The notes beneath the pieces were generated by a model. That model was not told the DNA's origin. It did not search any database and saw nothing but the letters and a program-made list of their open reading frames with translations. This document shows, piece after piece, positions 16,250-25,564 of a stretch of DNA of 29,039 nucleotides; position 1 is the first letter of the stretch; each line of letters starts with the position of its first letter. The stretch covers positions 1 through 29,039 of the forward strand of contig CANBUA010000018.1 of NCBI GenBank assembly GCA_947372535.1. Direction: 5' to 3'. The stretch comes from Burkholderiales bacterium. GTDB lineage: Bacteria > Pseudomonadota > Gammaproteobacteria > Burkholderiales > Burkholderiaceae. Both the position numbers and the translations under genes were made by a program.

Positions 16250-16807
16250 TCCCACGACCCTCGTGCCGCCCTCTGCATGATTGAGATCCCGGATGCAGCG
16301 CCTGCCTTGCGAAACAGAGTCAGCCCACCCGATAAACAAAAAGGGTGGCATTCCATGCGCACCCCCTCTTGAAATCATAGCAGAGTGCCATCTGCACCAT
16401 GCATTGGCACGCGGTCCGAGTTCCCTCCGTCGCCAACTCGCCAAAAGTTGAAATTGGCCACGCGACGAACCATACGCACAACGCCTTGCCACGCCAGTCG
16501 TGGCGGCATATTGGATGGCTTGCTGCCCCATGACGGCTGGTTTCCTCGGACGACCTCATATCTGACGCCACCGGCGCTGTAGCCCCAGGCGCTCAACCGA
16601 ATCGCCCCCCCTCGCTGAGCCACACAGTCAGGCCAGGAAACCCGCGCTTCTCCACGGACTGCCTCGGGGCCGCCAGACGCACAGTCATCGGTAGCCGTTT
16701 GGCCCCCAGTGAGATGCCGCCTGGACAGCGCGCGGGCTGATCCCGCCCATGTCGCAACGCTGTGCTGTGGTCCAACCCCACCACCGTTGCCTCATGTGAC
16801 TCACTGT
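16250..16807. promoter_or_regulatory. 558-base divergent intergenic region between the two accessory glycan operons
   Basis: No recognised gene lies here. Promoters for the minus-strand glycosyltransferase operon and the plus-strand nucleotidyltransferase operon must be in or near it. On the minus strand, TATGAT near 16373-16378 could be a -10 element, but I find no convincing -35 at 16-18 bases. A minus-strand frame is open from about 16785 to 16375 with a fairly protein-like stretch (AIRLSAWGYSAGGVRYEVV), but it has no recognised relatives and no clear ribosome-binding site, so it is treated as unproven and could be an eroded gene fragment. No RNA gene, terminator or mobile-element end was seen. 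The minus-strand end near 16300-16380 is AT-rich. Confidence 0.45.
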
Positions 16808-17566
16808 ATGGCCCCGCTCAACATCGTGATCCCCATGGCCGGCGCTGGCAGCCGCTTCGCCAAAGCAGGCTACACCGACCCCAAGCCGCTCATCAAGGTG
16901 CACGACACGCCGATGATCGAAGCGGTGGTGCGCAACCTGAAGCCCTCCGCCCCTCACCGGTTCATTTTCATCGTGCAGGCCGCGCATGCCCAGGCCTATG
17001 GCCTGCGCGAATACTTGCCATCCATCTCCGGCGGTGGCGAGGTCATCGAGATCGATGGCTTGACCGAAGGTGCGGCCTGCACGGTGCTCAAGACCCGGCA
17101 CCTGATCGACAACAACCAGCCCTTGATGATCGCCAACAGCGACCAGTTCATCGACTGCGACATCAACACGTACCTGGGTGACATGGCGGCCCGGCAGCTC
17201 GACGGGCTGATCATGACCATGACCGCCAACGACCCCAAGTGGTCGTTCGTGGCCTTGGACGAAGCCCGACTCGTCACCCGTGTGGTCGAAAAGGAAGTGA
17301 TCTCCGACGAGGCCACCGTCGGCATCTACAACTTCCGGCACGGGGCCGACTTCGTGCGCGCGGCCGACAAAATGATCGCGCGCCATGAGCGGGTCAACGG
17401 CGAGTTCTACGTGGCGCCGGCCTACAACGCGCTCATCCGGGAAGGCCAGCGCGTGGGCATCCACAACATCGGCAGCGAAGCCCAGGGCATGTACGGCCTG
17501 GGCATCCCCGCAGACCTGGATCTGTTCCTGGCCTTGCCTTTGTCAAATCAGTTCAAGCGGAACTGA
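16808..17566 (+). CDS. Sugar-phosphate nucleotidyltransferase-family protein
   Basis: A 252-residue NTP-transferase fold protein, of a type often labelled 'glycosyltransferase family 2' in capsule loci. IPMAGAGSRFAKAG (8-21) with the GxGxR loop (G12, G14, R16) and K26 in DPKPLI bind the nucleotide and sugar phosphate. D112 in NSDQF is the expected metal ligand. TEGAACTVL (86-94) and the C-terminal GMYGLGIPADLDLF (227-240) are typical. It should join an NTP to a phosphorylated sugar or small polyol. The ATG at 16808 gives the conserved start; longer frames upstream look non-coding. It is the first gene of a five-gene operon with no more than 4 bases between genes. The substrate is unknown. Confidence 0.85.
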   Translation: MAPLNIVIPMAGAGSRFAKAGYTDPKPLIKVHDTPMIEAVVRNLKPSAPHRFIFIVQAAHAQAYGLREYLPSISGGGEVIEIDGLTEGAACTVLKTRHLIDNNQPLMIANSDQFIDCDINTYLGDMAARQLDGLIMTMTANDPKWSFVALDEARLVTRVVEKEVISDEATVGIYNFRHGADFVRAADKMIARHERVNGEFYVAPAYNALIREGQRVGIHNIGSEAQGMYGLGIPADLDLFLALPLSNQFKRN

Positions 17567-17569
17567 GCC

Positions 17570-18199
17570 ATGCGCATCATTTCCCATCGCGGATGGTGGC
17601 GGCAGGCGCACGAAAAGAACTCCATGCTGGCTTTCGCGCATTCGTTTGCCAACGGCTATGGCACCGAAACCGATGTGCGAGACCTCGATGGGCAACTGGT
17701 CATCTCCCACGACATGCCACGCAGCGCCGATGCCCTGCCTCTGGCGCCCGTGCTGGCACTGGCCCACCGCCATGGCGTGCCGCTGGCGCTCAACATCAAG
17801 GCGGACGGCCTGGCCGGGCCACTGCACGACGCGCTGAAAGCCTTCCCGGGGCTGGACTGGTTCGTGTTCGACATGTCGGTGCCTGACATGCGCGGCCACC
17901 TCGCCCAAGGCAACCCGACCTACACCCGATGCAGCGAGGTCGAGCCCCATCCGGCCTACCTGGATCGCGCCCAAGGCATCTGGCTGGACGCGCTGGACAC
18001 CCCCTGGCTGAACGCCATGGAGATCGAACGCGTGCTGGCCTGGGGCAAGCCCGTTTGCCTGGTGTCGCCAGAGCTTCACCGCCGCGATCCCCTGCCCTTG
18101 TGGCAAGCGCTGCGAACCCTCACGGACGCGTCCTTGCTGACGCTGTGCACCGACCTGCCTGACCAGGCACAACAACTGATCTTGGGAGAGCCCGCATGA
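17570..18199 (+). CDS. GDPD-like phosphodiesterase (PI-PLC/GDPD superfamily)
   Basis: A 209-residue cytoplasmic protein with the glycerophosphodiester phosphodiesterase signature at its N-terminus: SHRG with H6, EKNS (15-18), GTETDVR with E33 and D35, and VISHD with H47. These match the family's catalytic histidines and metal ligands. The later Glu that usually provides another metal ligand (in an E-x-K motif) appears as N75-I-K77, a possible shift in activity. No signal peptide is present, which is unusual for scavenging GDPD enzymes and fits a biosynthetic or quality-control role. It begins 3 bases after the nucleotidyltransferase stop and ends in an ATGA overlap with the HAD gene. The protein is shorter than the usual 240-350 residues. 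The substrate is unknown. Confidence 0.78.
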   Translation: MRIISHRGWWRQAHEKNSMLAFAHSFANGYGTETDVRDLDGQLVISHDMPRSADALPLAPVLALAHRHGVPLALNIKADGLAGPLHDALKAFPGLDWFVFDMSVPDMRGHLAQGNPTYTRCSEVEPHPAYLDRAQGIWLDALDTPWLNAMEIERVLAWGKPVCLVSPELHRRDPLPLWQALRTLTDASLLTLCTDLPDQAQQLILGEPA

Positions 18200-18819
18200 T
18201 CAAAGCTGTGATTTTCGACATGGACGGCGTGCTGATCGAGGCCAAAGACTGGCACTACGAAGCGCTGAACCGTGCCTTGCGCCTGTTCGGCCATGAAATT
18301 TCGCGCTACGCACACCTGTCCACCTACGACGGCCTGCCCACCTCCAGGAAGCTGGAGATGCTCAGCATTGAAAGTGAACTGCCCCGCGCGCTGCATGGCT
18401 TCATCAACGAGATGAAGCAGCTCTACACCATGGAAATGGTGCACACCCAGTGCAAGCCCACCTTCGCCCACGAACTGGCCTTGTCGACCCTCAAGTCGCG
18501 CGGCTACAAGATGGCGGTGGCGTCCAACTCCATCAAGTCCACCGTGGTCACCATGATGGAAAAGGCCAACCTGGCGAGCTACCTGGAGCTGATGCTGTCC
18601 AACGAAGACGTCAGCAAACCCAAGCCCGACCCCGAGATCTACCTGGCCGCCATCACGGGGCTGGGGCTGTCCCCCCAGGAATGCCTGATCGTCGAAGACA
18701 ACGACAACGGGGTGAAAGCCGCGCTGGCGTCAGGCGCTCACCTGCTGCGCGTGCGCAGCGTTCAAGAGGTGAACATCGGGAACATCGAAGCACGCATTGA
18801 GGAGGTCAACCATGGCTGA
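18196..18819 (+). CDS. HAD-superfamily hydrolase (beta-phosphoglucomutase / phosphatase type)
   Basis: A 207-residue haloacid-dehalogenase-fold protein. Motif I is FDMDG with D8 and D10, motif II VASNS (S110), motif III KPKPD (K141) and motif IV IVEDN (E167-D168). The N-terminal helical cap suggests subfamily IA, which contains phosphoglycolate and sugar-phosphate phosphatases and beta-phosphoglucomutases. It may dephosphorylate or isomerise the substrate used by the neighbouring nucleotidyltransferase. A strong GGGAGAG Shine-Dalgarno precedes the ATG, and the start overlaps the phosphodiesterase stop as ATGA. Its stop overlaps the next start by 8 bases. The substrate is not determinable. Confidence 0.88.
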   Translation: MIKAVIFDMDGVLIEAKDWHYEALNRALRLFGHEISRYAHLSTYDGLPTSRKLEMLSIESELPRALHGFINEMKQLYTMEMVHTQCKPTFAHELALSTLKSRGYKMAVASNSIKSTVVTMMEKANLASYLELMLSNEDVSKPKPDPEIYLAAITGLGLSPQECLIVEDNDNGVKAALASGAHLLRVRSVQEVNIGNIEARIEEVNHG

Positions 18820-19555
18820 ACACCACATCAACGTGCTGGTCCTGGGCGCCGGCGGCAAGTCCGCCGGTTCAGCAGGCGACACCTTTCCTGCGTTCATGGC
18901 CGAGGTCAAAGGCGCACCGTTGATCCAGCGCCTGGTCGAGTCCTGTGCCGGGCTGGATCCAGCCTGGATCGGCATCGCCTGCCAGGGCTCGGACATCGAC
19001 ACCTTCCGCATCGCCGAGCTGCCCGGCCTGCTGCACCCCAAAGCCTGCTTCGTGTCCACCAAGGGTGACACCCTGGGGGCCGCCTGTACCGCCTTGCTCG
19101 CTGCCGAGCGGATCGACAACGACCAGGAACTGCTGGTTCTGGGTGTCAACGAATACATCGAGACGGATTTCAAACCGATCGTCGACGGATTTCGCAGACG
19201 GCAGCTGGACAGCGGCGTGCTCACGTTCACCTCCATCCATCCCCGCTATTCCTACGTCAAGACGGGGCCGGACGGCTTGGTGCAGCAAGCCGCGGAAAAG
19301 CGCCCCATCAGCAACACCGCCGCAGCCACGTTCTTCTGGTACCGCAAGGGTTCGGACTTTGTCTCAGCCGCCAAGGATGTGATTCGCAAGCACGACCATG
19401 TCAATGGCCTCTACTACATCTCGCCCACCATCAACCAGCTGTTGCTGAGGCAAAAACGGGTGGGCATCGAAACCATCAAGGGCGGGCGCTACCATCCGCT
19501 GAAAACCACTCGCCAGCTCGAAAACTTCGAAACGGTCCAGGAAATGAGGAAGTGA
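18812..19555 (+). CDS. Nucleotidyltransferase-fold paralog lacking key catalytic residues
   Basis: A 247-residue protein clearly homologous to the nucleotidyltransferase at 16808-17566. Shared landmarks are T-x-GAACT-x-L, EK-x2-IS, GSDFV-x-AAK/D, H-x2-VNG-x-YY/F and RVGI. However, R16 of the GxGxR loop is K16 here (GAGGK), the PKP lysine segment is changed (AGDTFPAFMAEVKG), and the metal-binding aspartate of NSDQF is replaced by N113 in GVNEY. Either it is a pseudoenzyme, perhaps a partner of the active paralog, or it recognises a different substrate. The gene starts at ATG 18812 with GGAGG 6-7 bases upstream, overlapping the HAD stop. Its C-terminus lacks the GMYGLG motif and instead ends in GGRYHPLKTTRQLENF. 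Confidence 0.8.
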   Translation: MAEHHINVLVLGAGGKSAGSAGDTFPAFMAEVKGAPLIQRLVESCAGLDPAWIGIACQGSDIDTFRIAELPGLLHPKACFVSTKGDTLGAACTALLAAERIDNDQELLVLGVNEYIETDFKPIVDGFRRRQLDSGVLTFTSIHPRYSYVKTGPDGLVQQAAEKRPISNTAAATFFWYRKGSDFVSAAKDVIRKHDHVNGLYYISPTINQLLLRQKRVGIETIKGGRYHPLKTTRQLENFETVQEMRK

Positions 19556-19559
19556 CGCC

Positions 19560-19880
19560 ATGCAGGTCTACCAGTTGTCCGACATGACAGGCGGGTGGTT
19601 CGCGGGCGATTTCAACCCCACCGTCGTGCCTTCCAAGGACTTCGAGGTTGCGGTCAAACACTACCCCGCCGGCGCCAAGGAAGTCCGGCACCACCACAAG
19701 GTGGCCCAAGAGGTGACGGTCATTGCGGCCGGCACCGTGCGCATGAACGGCGTCAATTACGCGGAAGGCAGCATCATCGTGCTGGCACCGGGGGACAGCA
19801 CCGACTTCGAGGCCGTGACCGCGGCCACCACCGTTGTGCTCAAGACGCCATCTGTCGCTGGCGACAAGTACCTGGATTGA
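19560..19880 (+). CDS. Small cupin-domain protein
   Basis: A 106-residue single-domain cupin with no signal peptide. The first cupin motif is visible: RHHHKVAQEVTVIAAG, with H44-H45-H46 and E51 as candidate metal ligands. The second motif is weak: in APGDSTDFEA the expected fourth histidine is absent (aspartate or threonine instead). Cupins of this size in glycan operons are often epimerases, isomerases or binding modules; the activity here is unknown. A GAGGAAG Shine-Dalgarno precedes the ATG, and it follows the previous stop by 4 bases, so it is the last gene of the five-gene plus-strand operon. The pilB gene begins 75 bases further on. Confidence 0.78.
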   Translation: MQVYQLSDMTGGWFAGDFNPTVVPSKDFEVAVKHYPAGAKEVRHHHKVAQEVTVIAAGTVRMNGVNYAEGSIIVLAPGDSTDFEAVTAATTVVLKTPSVAGDKYLD

Positions 19881-19955
19881 ACGGGTGGGCGGCCGACGCG
19901 AATATGGCAAACTCAGCCGGCTCCCGCCGCATTCCAAGGCTCCCCCGAAGGCAAC

Positions 19956-21683
<1,728 letters not shown>

Positions 21684-21696
21684 CCCGGAGTAGCTG

Positions 21697-22914
21697 ATGG
21701 CCACGGCCGCCGCCAACAAAACACCAGAATTCGTCTTCGAGTGGGAAGGCAAGGACCGCACCGGCAAAGTCGTGCGCGGTGAGATGCGCGCCGGTGGCGA
21801 AGCGATGGTCGGGGCCACGCTGCGCCGCCAGGGCATCCTGGTCCAGAAGGTCAAGAAGCGCCGCATGCGCAGCGGCGGCTCGGTCAAACCCAAGGACATC
21901 GCCATCTTCACTCGGCAACTGGCCACCATGATGCGCGCCGGCGTGCCCCTGCTGCAATCCTTTGACATCGTGGCCCGCGGCAGCACCAACCCGCGCGTCA
22001 CCAAGCTGCTCAATGACATCCGTGGCGATGTGGAAACCGGCACCAGCCTGTCCGCAGCCTTCCGCAAGCAGCCGATGTACTTCGACGCGCTGTACTGCAA
22101 CCTGGTCGAAGCCGGTGAAGCCGCCGGTATCCTGGAAACCCTGCTCGACCGCCTGGCCACCTACCAGGAAAAAACGATCGCCATCAAGCAGAAGATCAAG
22201 TCGGCCCTGACCTACCCCATCGCTGTGATGGTGGTGGCCTTCATCGTGGTGTCGGTGATCATGATCTACGTGATCCCGGCCTTCAAGGAGGTGTTCACCT
22301 CCTTCGGCGCTGATCTGCCCGCGCCCACGCTGTTCGTGATGGCCATGTCGGACATCTTCGTGCACTACTGGTGGGCGATCTTTGGTGCCATCGGCGGCGG
22401 CCTGTACTTCTTCTTTCAGACCTGGAAGCGCTCCGTGCCCATGCAAAAGCGCATGGACCGCCTGCTGCTCAAGATGCCGGTGTTTGGCGCCCTGCTGTTC
22501 AAGTCGGCCGTGGCCCGCTGGACGCGCACCCTGGCCACCATGTTCGCCGCGGGCGTGCCCCTGGTCGAAGCCCTGGATTCGGTGGGCGGTGCCGCCGGCA
22601 ATGCCGTGTTTGCCGAAGCCACCGAGCAGATCCAGAAAGACGTGTCCACCGGCACCAGCCTGACCACGGCCATGCAGACCACGGCCCTGTTCCCGGTGAT
22701 GGTGCTGCAGATGTCGGCCATCGGCGAAGAATCCGGCTCGCTGGACCAGATGTTGGGCAAGGCCGCCGATTTCTACGAAGAAGAAGTCGATGAATCGGTG
22801 AAGGCTTTGTCTAGCCTGATGGAGCCCTTCATCATCGTCATTCTGGGCACCATCATCGGTGGCATCGTCGTGTCGATGTACCTGCCGATCTTCAAGCTCG
22901 GCCAGGTGGTCTGA
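21697..22914 (+). CDS. pilC: Type IV pilus inner-membrane platform protein PilC
   Basis: The 405-residue polytopic protein is the platform on which PilB acts. It contains two T2SSF domains, about 70-195 (IAIFTRQLATMMRAGVPLLQ) and 270-400 (RWTRTLATMFAAGVPLVEAL), and three membrane segments: near 178-198 (VMVVAFIVVSVIMIYVIPAF), 225-243, and 376-398 (FIIVILGTIIGGIVVSMYLP). A CGGAG Shine-Dalgarno lies upstream of the ATG. It is next to pilB and 27 bases before the pilD ATG, the usual order in Gammaproteobacteria and Betaproteobacteria. The length and features are canonical. Confidence 0.96.
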   Translation: MATAAANKTPEFVFEWEGKDRTGKVVRGEMRAGGEAMVGATLRRQGILVQKVKKRRMRSGGSVKPKDIAIFTRQLATMMRAGVPLLQSFDIVARGSTNPRVTKLLNDIRGDVETGTSLSAAFRKQPMYFDALYCNLVEAGEAAGILETLLDRLATYQEKTIAIKQKIKSALTYPIAVMVVAFIVVSVIMIYVIPAFKEVFTSFGADLPAPTLFVMAMSDIFVHYWWAIFGAIGGGLYFFFQTWKRSVPMQKRMDRLLLKMPVFGALLFKSAVARWTRTLATMFAAGVPLVEALDSVGGAAGNAVFAEATEQIQKDVSTGTSLTTAMQTTALFPVMVLQMSAIGEESGSLDQMLGKAADFYEEEVDESVKALSSLMEPFIIVILGTIIGGIVVSMYLPIFKLGQVV

Positions 22915-22941
22915 TCCTCACGGACACCTTTGCCCGATCGC

Positions 22942-23823
22942 ATGCCTGAATCGCTCACGCCGGCCCTTCAATTTTTGCTCACGCCCTGGGGACTGGCCGT
23001 CCTGGGGCTGTGCGTGGGCAGCTTCCTCAATGTGGTGATCCACCGGATGCCGTTGATGCTGGATGCACAGTGGAAGGCCGATGCCCAGGCGATGCTCAAC
23101 CCGGATGCCGCAACGGCGCCCCAGGCGGAAGAAAGCCCGCGCCTGAGCCTGGCCAAGCCCGCCTCCCGCTGCCCCAAGTGTGGCCACCAGATCCGTTGGT
23201 TTGAAAACATCCCCCTGGTCAGCTGGCTGGTGTTGCGCGGCAAGTGCTCGGCCTGCGGCACGCGCATCTCGGTGCGCTACCCGCTGATCGAACTGGCCAC
23301 CGCCGCCCTGTTTGCCGCCTGTGGCGTCGCCTTCGGTGATCAGCCCACCACCCTGCTGTGGTGCGGCTTCATGGCCGTGTTGTTGGCCGCCGCCGCCATC
23401 GACTGGGACACCACCCTGCTGCCCGACGACCTCACTCTGCCCCTGCTCTGGGCCGGCCTGGTGGCCGCCGCTTTGGGCTGGCTGCCCATCCCGTTGAAGG
23501 AATCGCTGTGGGGCGTGGTGACCGGCTACCTCAGCCTGTGGTCAGTGTACTGGCTGTTCAAGCTCACCACCGGCAAAGAGGGCATGGGCTATGGTGACTT
23601 CAAGCTGCTGGCCGCCCTCGGCGCCTGGCTGGGCTGGAGCATGATCCTGCCCGTGGTGCTGGCCTCATCGGTCATTGGCGCCATCATCGGCATCGGCATG
23701 AAGCTCACCGGGCAGTTGCGCGAAGGCGTCTACATCCCCTTCGGCCCCTTCCTGGCGGGTGCCGGCCTGGTCGTGGCTCTGGCCGGGCACCAGCGCGTGC
23801 TGGTCTGGCTGGGCTGGGCCTGA
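22942..23823 (+). CDS. pilD: Prepilin peptidase / N-methyltransferase PilD
   Basis: A 293-residue membrane aspartic protease that cleaves the leader of prepilins and methylates the new N-terminus. The N-terminal methyltransferase-type domain has the zinc cysteines C77-x2-C80 and C102-x2-C105. The catalytic aspartates are in [12 protein letters not shown] (D154 or D156) and [14 protein letters not shown] (D219). Several hydrophobic segments follow. I take ATG 22942; an in-frame TTG at 22930 would add four residues and is less likely. The order pilB-pilC-pilD is the standard one. No prepilin (pilA) gene is seen here. Confidence 0.94.
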   Translation: MPESLTPALQFLLTPWGLAVLGLCVGSFLNVVIHRMPLMLDAQWKADAQAMLNPDAATAPQAEESPRLSLAKPASRCPKCGHQIRWFENIPLVSWLVLRGKCSACGTRISVRYPLIELATAALFAACGVAFGDQPTTLLWCGFMAVLLAAAAIDWDTTLLPDDLTLPLLWAGLVAAALGWLPIPLKESLWGVVTGYLSLWSVYWLFKLTTGKEGMGYGDFKLLAALGAWLGWSMILPVVLASSVIGAIIGIGMKLTGQLREGVYIPFGPFLAGAGLVVALAGHQRVLVWLGWA

Positions 23824-23848
23824 AAATCGGCTTGGCCAAGGGCCCACC

Positions 23849-24454
23849 ATGCCTGCCCTCCAGATCGGCCTGACCGGCGGCATCGGCAGCGGCAAATCCA
23901 CCGTCAGCCAGATGCTGGTGGACCTGGGTGCCCACCTGGTCGACACCGACGCCATCTCGCGCAGCCTGACGGCACCGGGCGGCGCGGCCATCGGCGCCAT
24001 CGCCCGCCACTTCGGCCCTGATTTCATCGATGAACACGGCGCCATGCACCGCGCGCGCATGCGCGAACATGCCTTCCACAACCCCGACGCCCTGCACCAC
24101 CTGGAAGCCATCCTCCACCCGCTGATCGGCGAACAGGCCGCAACGCGCGCCGCCTTGGCCCGCCCCGATCAGCACATCGTTTACGACGTGCCCCTGCTGG
24201 CCGAATCCGGCAGCCGCTGGAAGGACAAGGTCGACCGCATCCTGGTCATCGATGCCGAGCCCGACACCCAGATCGCCCGCGTGATGGTGCGCTCGGGCTG
24301 GCCGCGCGAAGCGGTGGAAGCGGTGCTGGCCAAACAGGCCACACGCGAGATGCGCCGGGCGCTGGCCGACCATGTGATCCTGAATGAAGGCTTGAGCCTG
24401 GAACAGTTGCGGGCCGAGGTCGAGCGAGTTTGGCAGGGCTGGTCGGCCCCTTGA
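23849..24454 (+). CDS. coaE: Dephospho-CoA kinase
   Basis: A 201-residue P-loop kinase that phosphorylates the 3'-hydroxyl of dephospho-CoA in the final step of CoA biosynthesis. The Walker A is [12 protein letters not shown] at residues 7-18, DTDAISRSL follows near 32-40 (acceptor-binding DxD), and YDVPLLAE near 111-118 is typical. The length matches the family (about 200). The ATG at 23849 is the start used; an upstream extension overlaps pilD and is not CoaE-like. coaE following pilD and preceding zapD and yacG is a conserved arrangement in related bacteria. Confidence 0.95.
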   Translation: MPALQIGLTGGIGSGKSTVSQMLVDLGAHLVDTDAISRSLTAPGGAAIGAIARHFGPDFIDEHGAMHRARMREHAFHNPDALHHLEAILHPLIGEQAATRAALARPDQHIVYDVPLLAESGSRWKDKVDRILVIDAEPDTQIARVMVRSGWPREAVEAVLAKQATREMRRALADHVILNEGLSLEQLRAEVERVWQGWSAP

Positions 24455-24590
24455 ACGGTTGCCCGCAACCCCAGGCCATCTGCTTTTTGATCGTGCAATC
24501 TGGACACGCGGCCCTTCGGCTTGCGCAGTCTGTGGAACAATCCCGCCAGGGCTGTTTGGAACGGCTCACAACTGGTGATCAGGTGGCGCG

Positions 24591-25349
24591 TTGATCCTCT
24601 ACGAGTACCCCTTCAGCGAAAGCATTCGCACGATGCTGCGGCTCGAACACCTGTTCGACCGTCTGGCCACCCTGATCTGGCGCGAAGCCCCGGTGGACCA
24701 CCACTTCGCCCTGGCCACCATGTTCGAGATCATGGACGTCGCCTCACGCGCTGACCTGAAGAGCGACCTGATGCGTGACATCGAACGCTACAAGCAGCAG
24801 TTCAACAGCTACCGCGGCAACCCGGCCATCCAGGAAGCCGCGCTGGACGAGGTGCTCGGCCGACTGGAACAGGCCTATACCGGCTTGCTCGAGATGCCCG
24901 GCAAGGCCGGCCACAGCCTGGCCTCCAACGACTGGCTGATGAGCATCCGCAGCCGCATCAACATTCCCGGCGGCACCTGCGAGTTCGATCTGCCTTCGTA
25001 CTACGCCTGGCAGCACCTGAGCTCCCCACAGCGCCAGGCCGATCTGCAAGGCTGGGTGGCCACGCTGGCCCCGCTGGCCGAAGGCCTGAAGGTGATGCTG
25101 GGCCTGCTGCGCGATGCCGGCCACCCGCACATGGTGGCTGCGCCTTGTGGCCAGTACACCCAAAGCCTCAAGGAAGGCCGCAGCTTCCAGTTGCTGCGCC
25201 TGCGCATCGACCCGGCCTTGGGCCTGATCCCCGAAATCAGTGCCAACCGGCTGATGGTCAGCATCCGCCTGATGCGCGCCGAAGGCGATGGCAAGCTCAA
25301 GATCGCGTCTGACATCGACGCAGGGTTCGAACTGACGCTCTGCGCATGA
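24591..25349 (+). CDS. zapD: Cell division protein ZapD (DUF1342)
   Basis: The 252-residue protein begins ILYEYPFSESIRTMLRLEHLF, matching the ZapD N-terminal helical domain. ZapD bundles and cross-links FtsZ filaments at the division ring. The start is TTG 24591: an in-frame stop lies just upstream and the other candidate, GTG at 24583, is out of frame, while AGGTGG gives a Shine-Dalgarno about 5 bases before the TTG. The remaining domain (VAAPCGQYTQSLKEGRSFQL, RLMVSIRLM) is typical. The stop overlaps the yacG start as ATGA. Confidence 0.94.
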   Translation: MILYEYPFSESIRTMLRLEHLFDRLATLIWREAPVDHHFALATMFEIMDVASRADLKSDLMRDIERYKQQFNSYRGNPAIQEAALDEVLGRLEQAYTGLLEMPGKAGHSLASNDWLMSIRSRINIPGGTCEFDLPSYYAWQHLSSPQRQADLQGWVATLAPLAEGLKVMLGLLRDAGHPHMVAAPCGQYTQSLKEGRSFQLLRLRIDPALGLIPEISANRLMVSIRLMRAEGDGKLKIASDIDAGFELTLCA

Positions 25350-25564
25350 ACACCGCAGACCCCACGGGCGCCACGCCCGAGAAGAAGCTCATGGTGCGTT
25401 GCCCCTCCTGCGGGCAGCCGCATGAATACCGCCTGGACAACCCCTACCGGCCGTTCTGCGGCAAGGGCTGCAAGGCGATCGACCTGGGTGCCTGGGCCAG
25501 CGAGAGCTATCGGGTGGAGGCCAAGCCAACGACGGAAGACTTGCTGGACGATCCAGACCTCTGA
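25346..25564 (+). CDS. yacG: DNA gyrase inhibitor / zinc-binding protein YacG
   Basis: A 72-residue protein with one zinc site, C19-x2-C22 and C38-x3-C42, in VRCPSCG and YRPFCGKGC. YacG binds the GyrB C-terminus and inhibits gyrase in E. coli. The Asp/Glu-rich C-terminal tail is usual. The start overlaps the zapD stop as ATGA. The coaE-zapD-yacG order is conserved in Proteobacteria. Confidence 0.94.
   Translation: MNTADPTGATPEKKLMVRCPSCGQPHEYRLDNPYRPFCGKGCKAIDLGAWASESYRVEAKPTTEDLLDDPDL

Noticed and set aside
24457..24488. Hairpin GGTTG-CCCG-CAACC followed by TTTTT after coaE, as an intrinsic terminator
   Set aside because: The stem is only 5 bases and the T-run lies about 14 bases after it, too far for a standard terminator.
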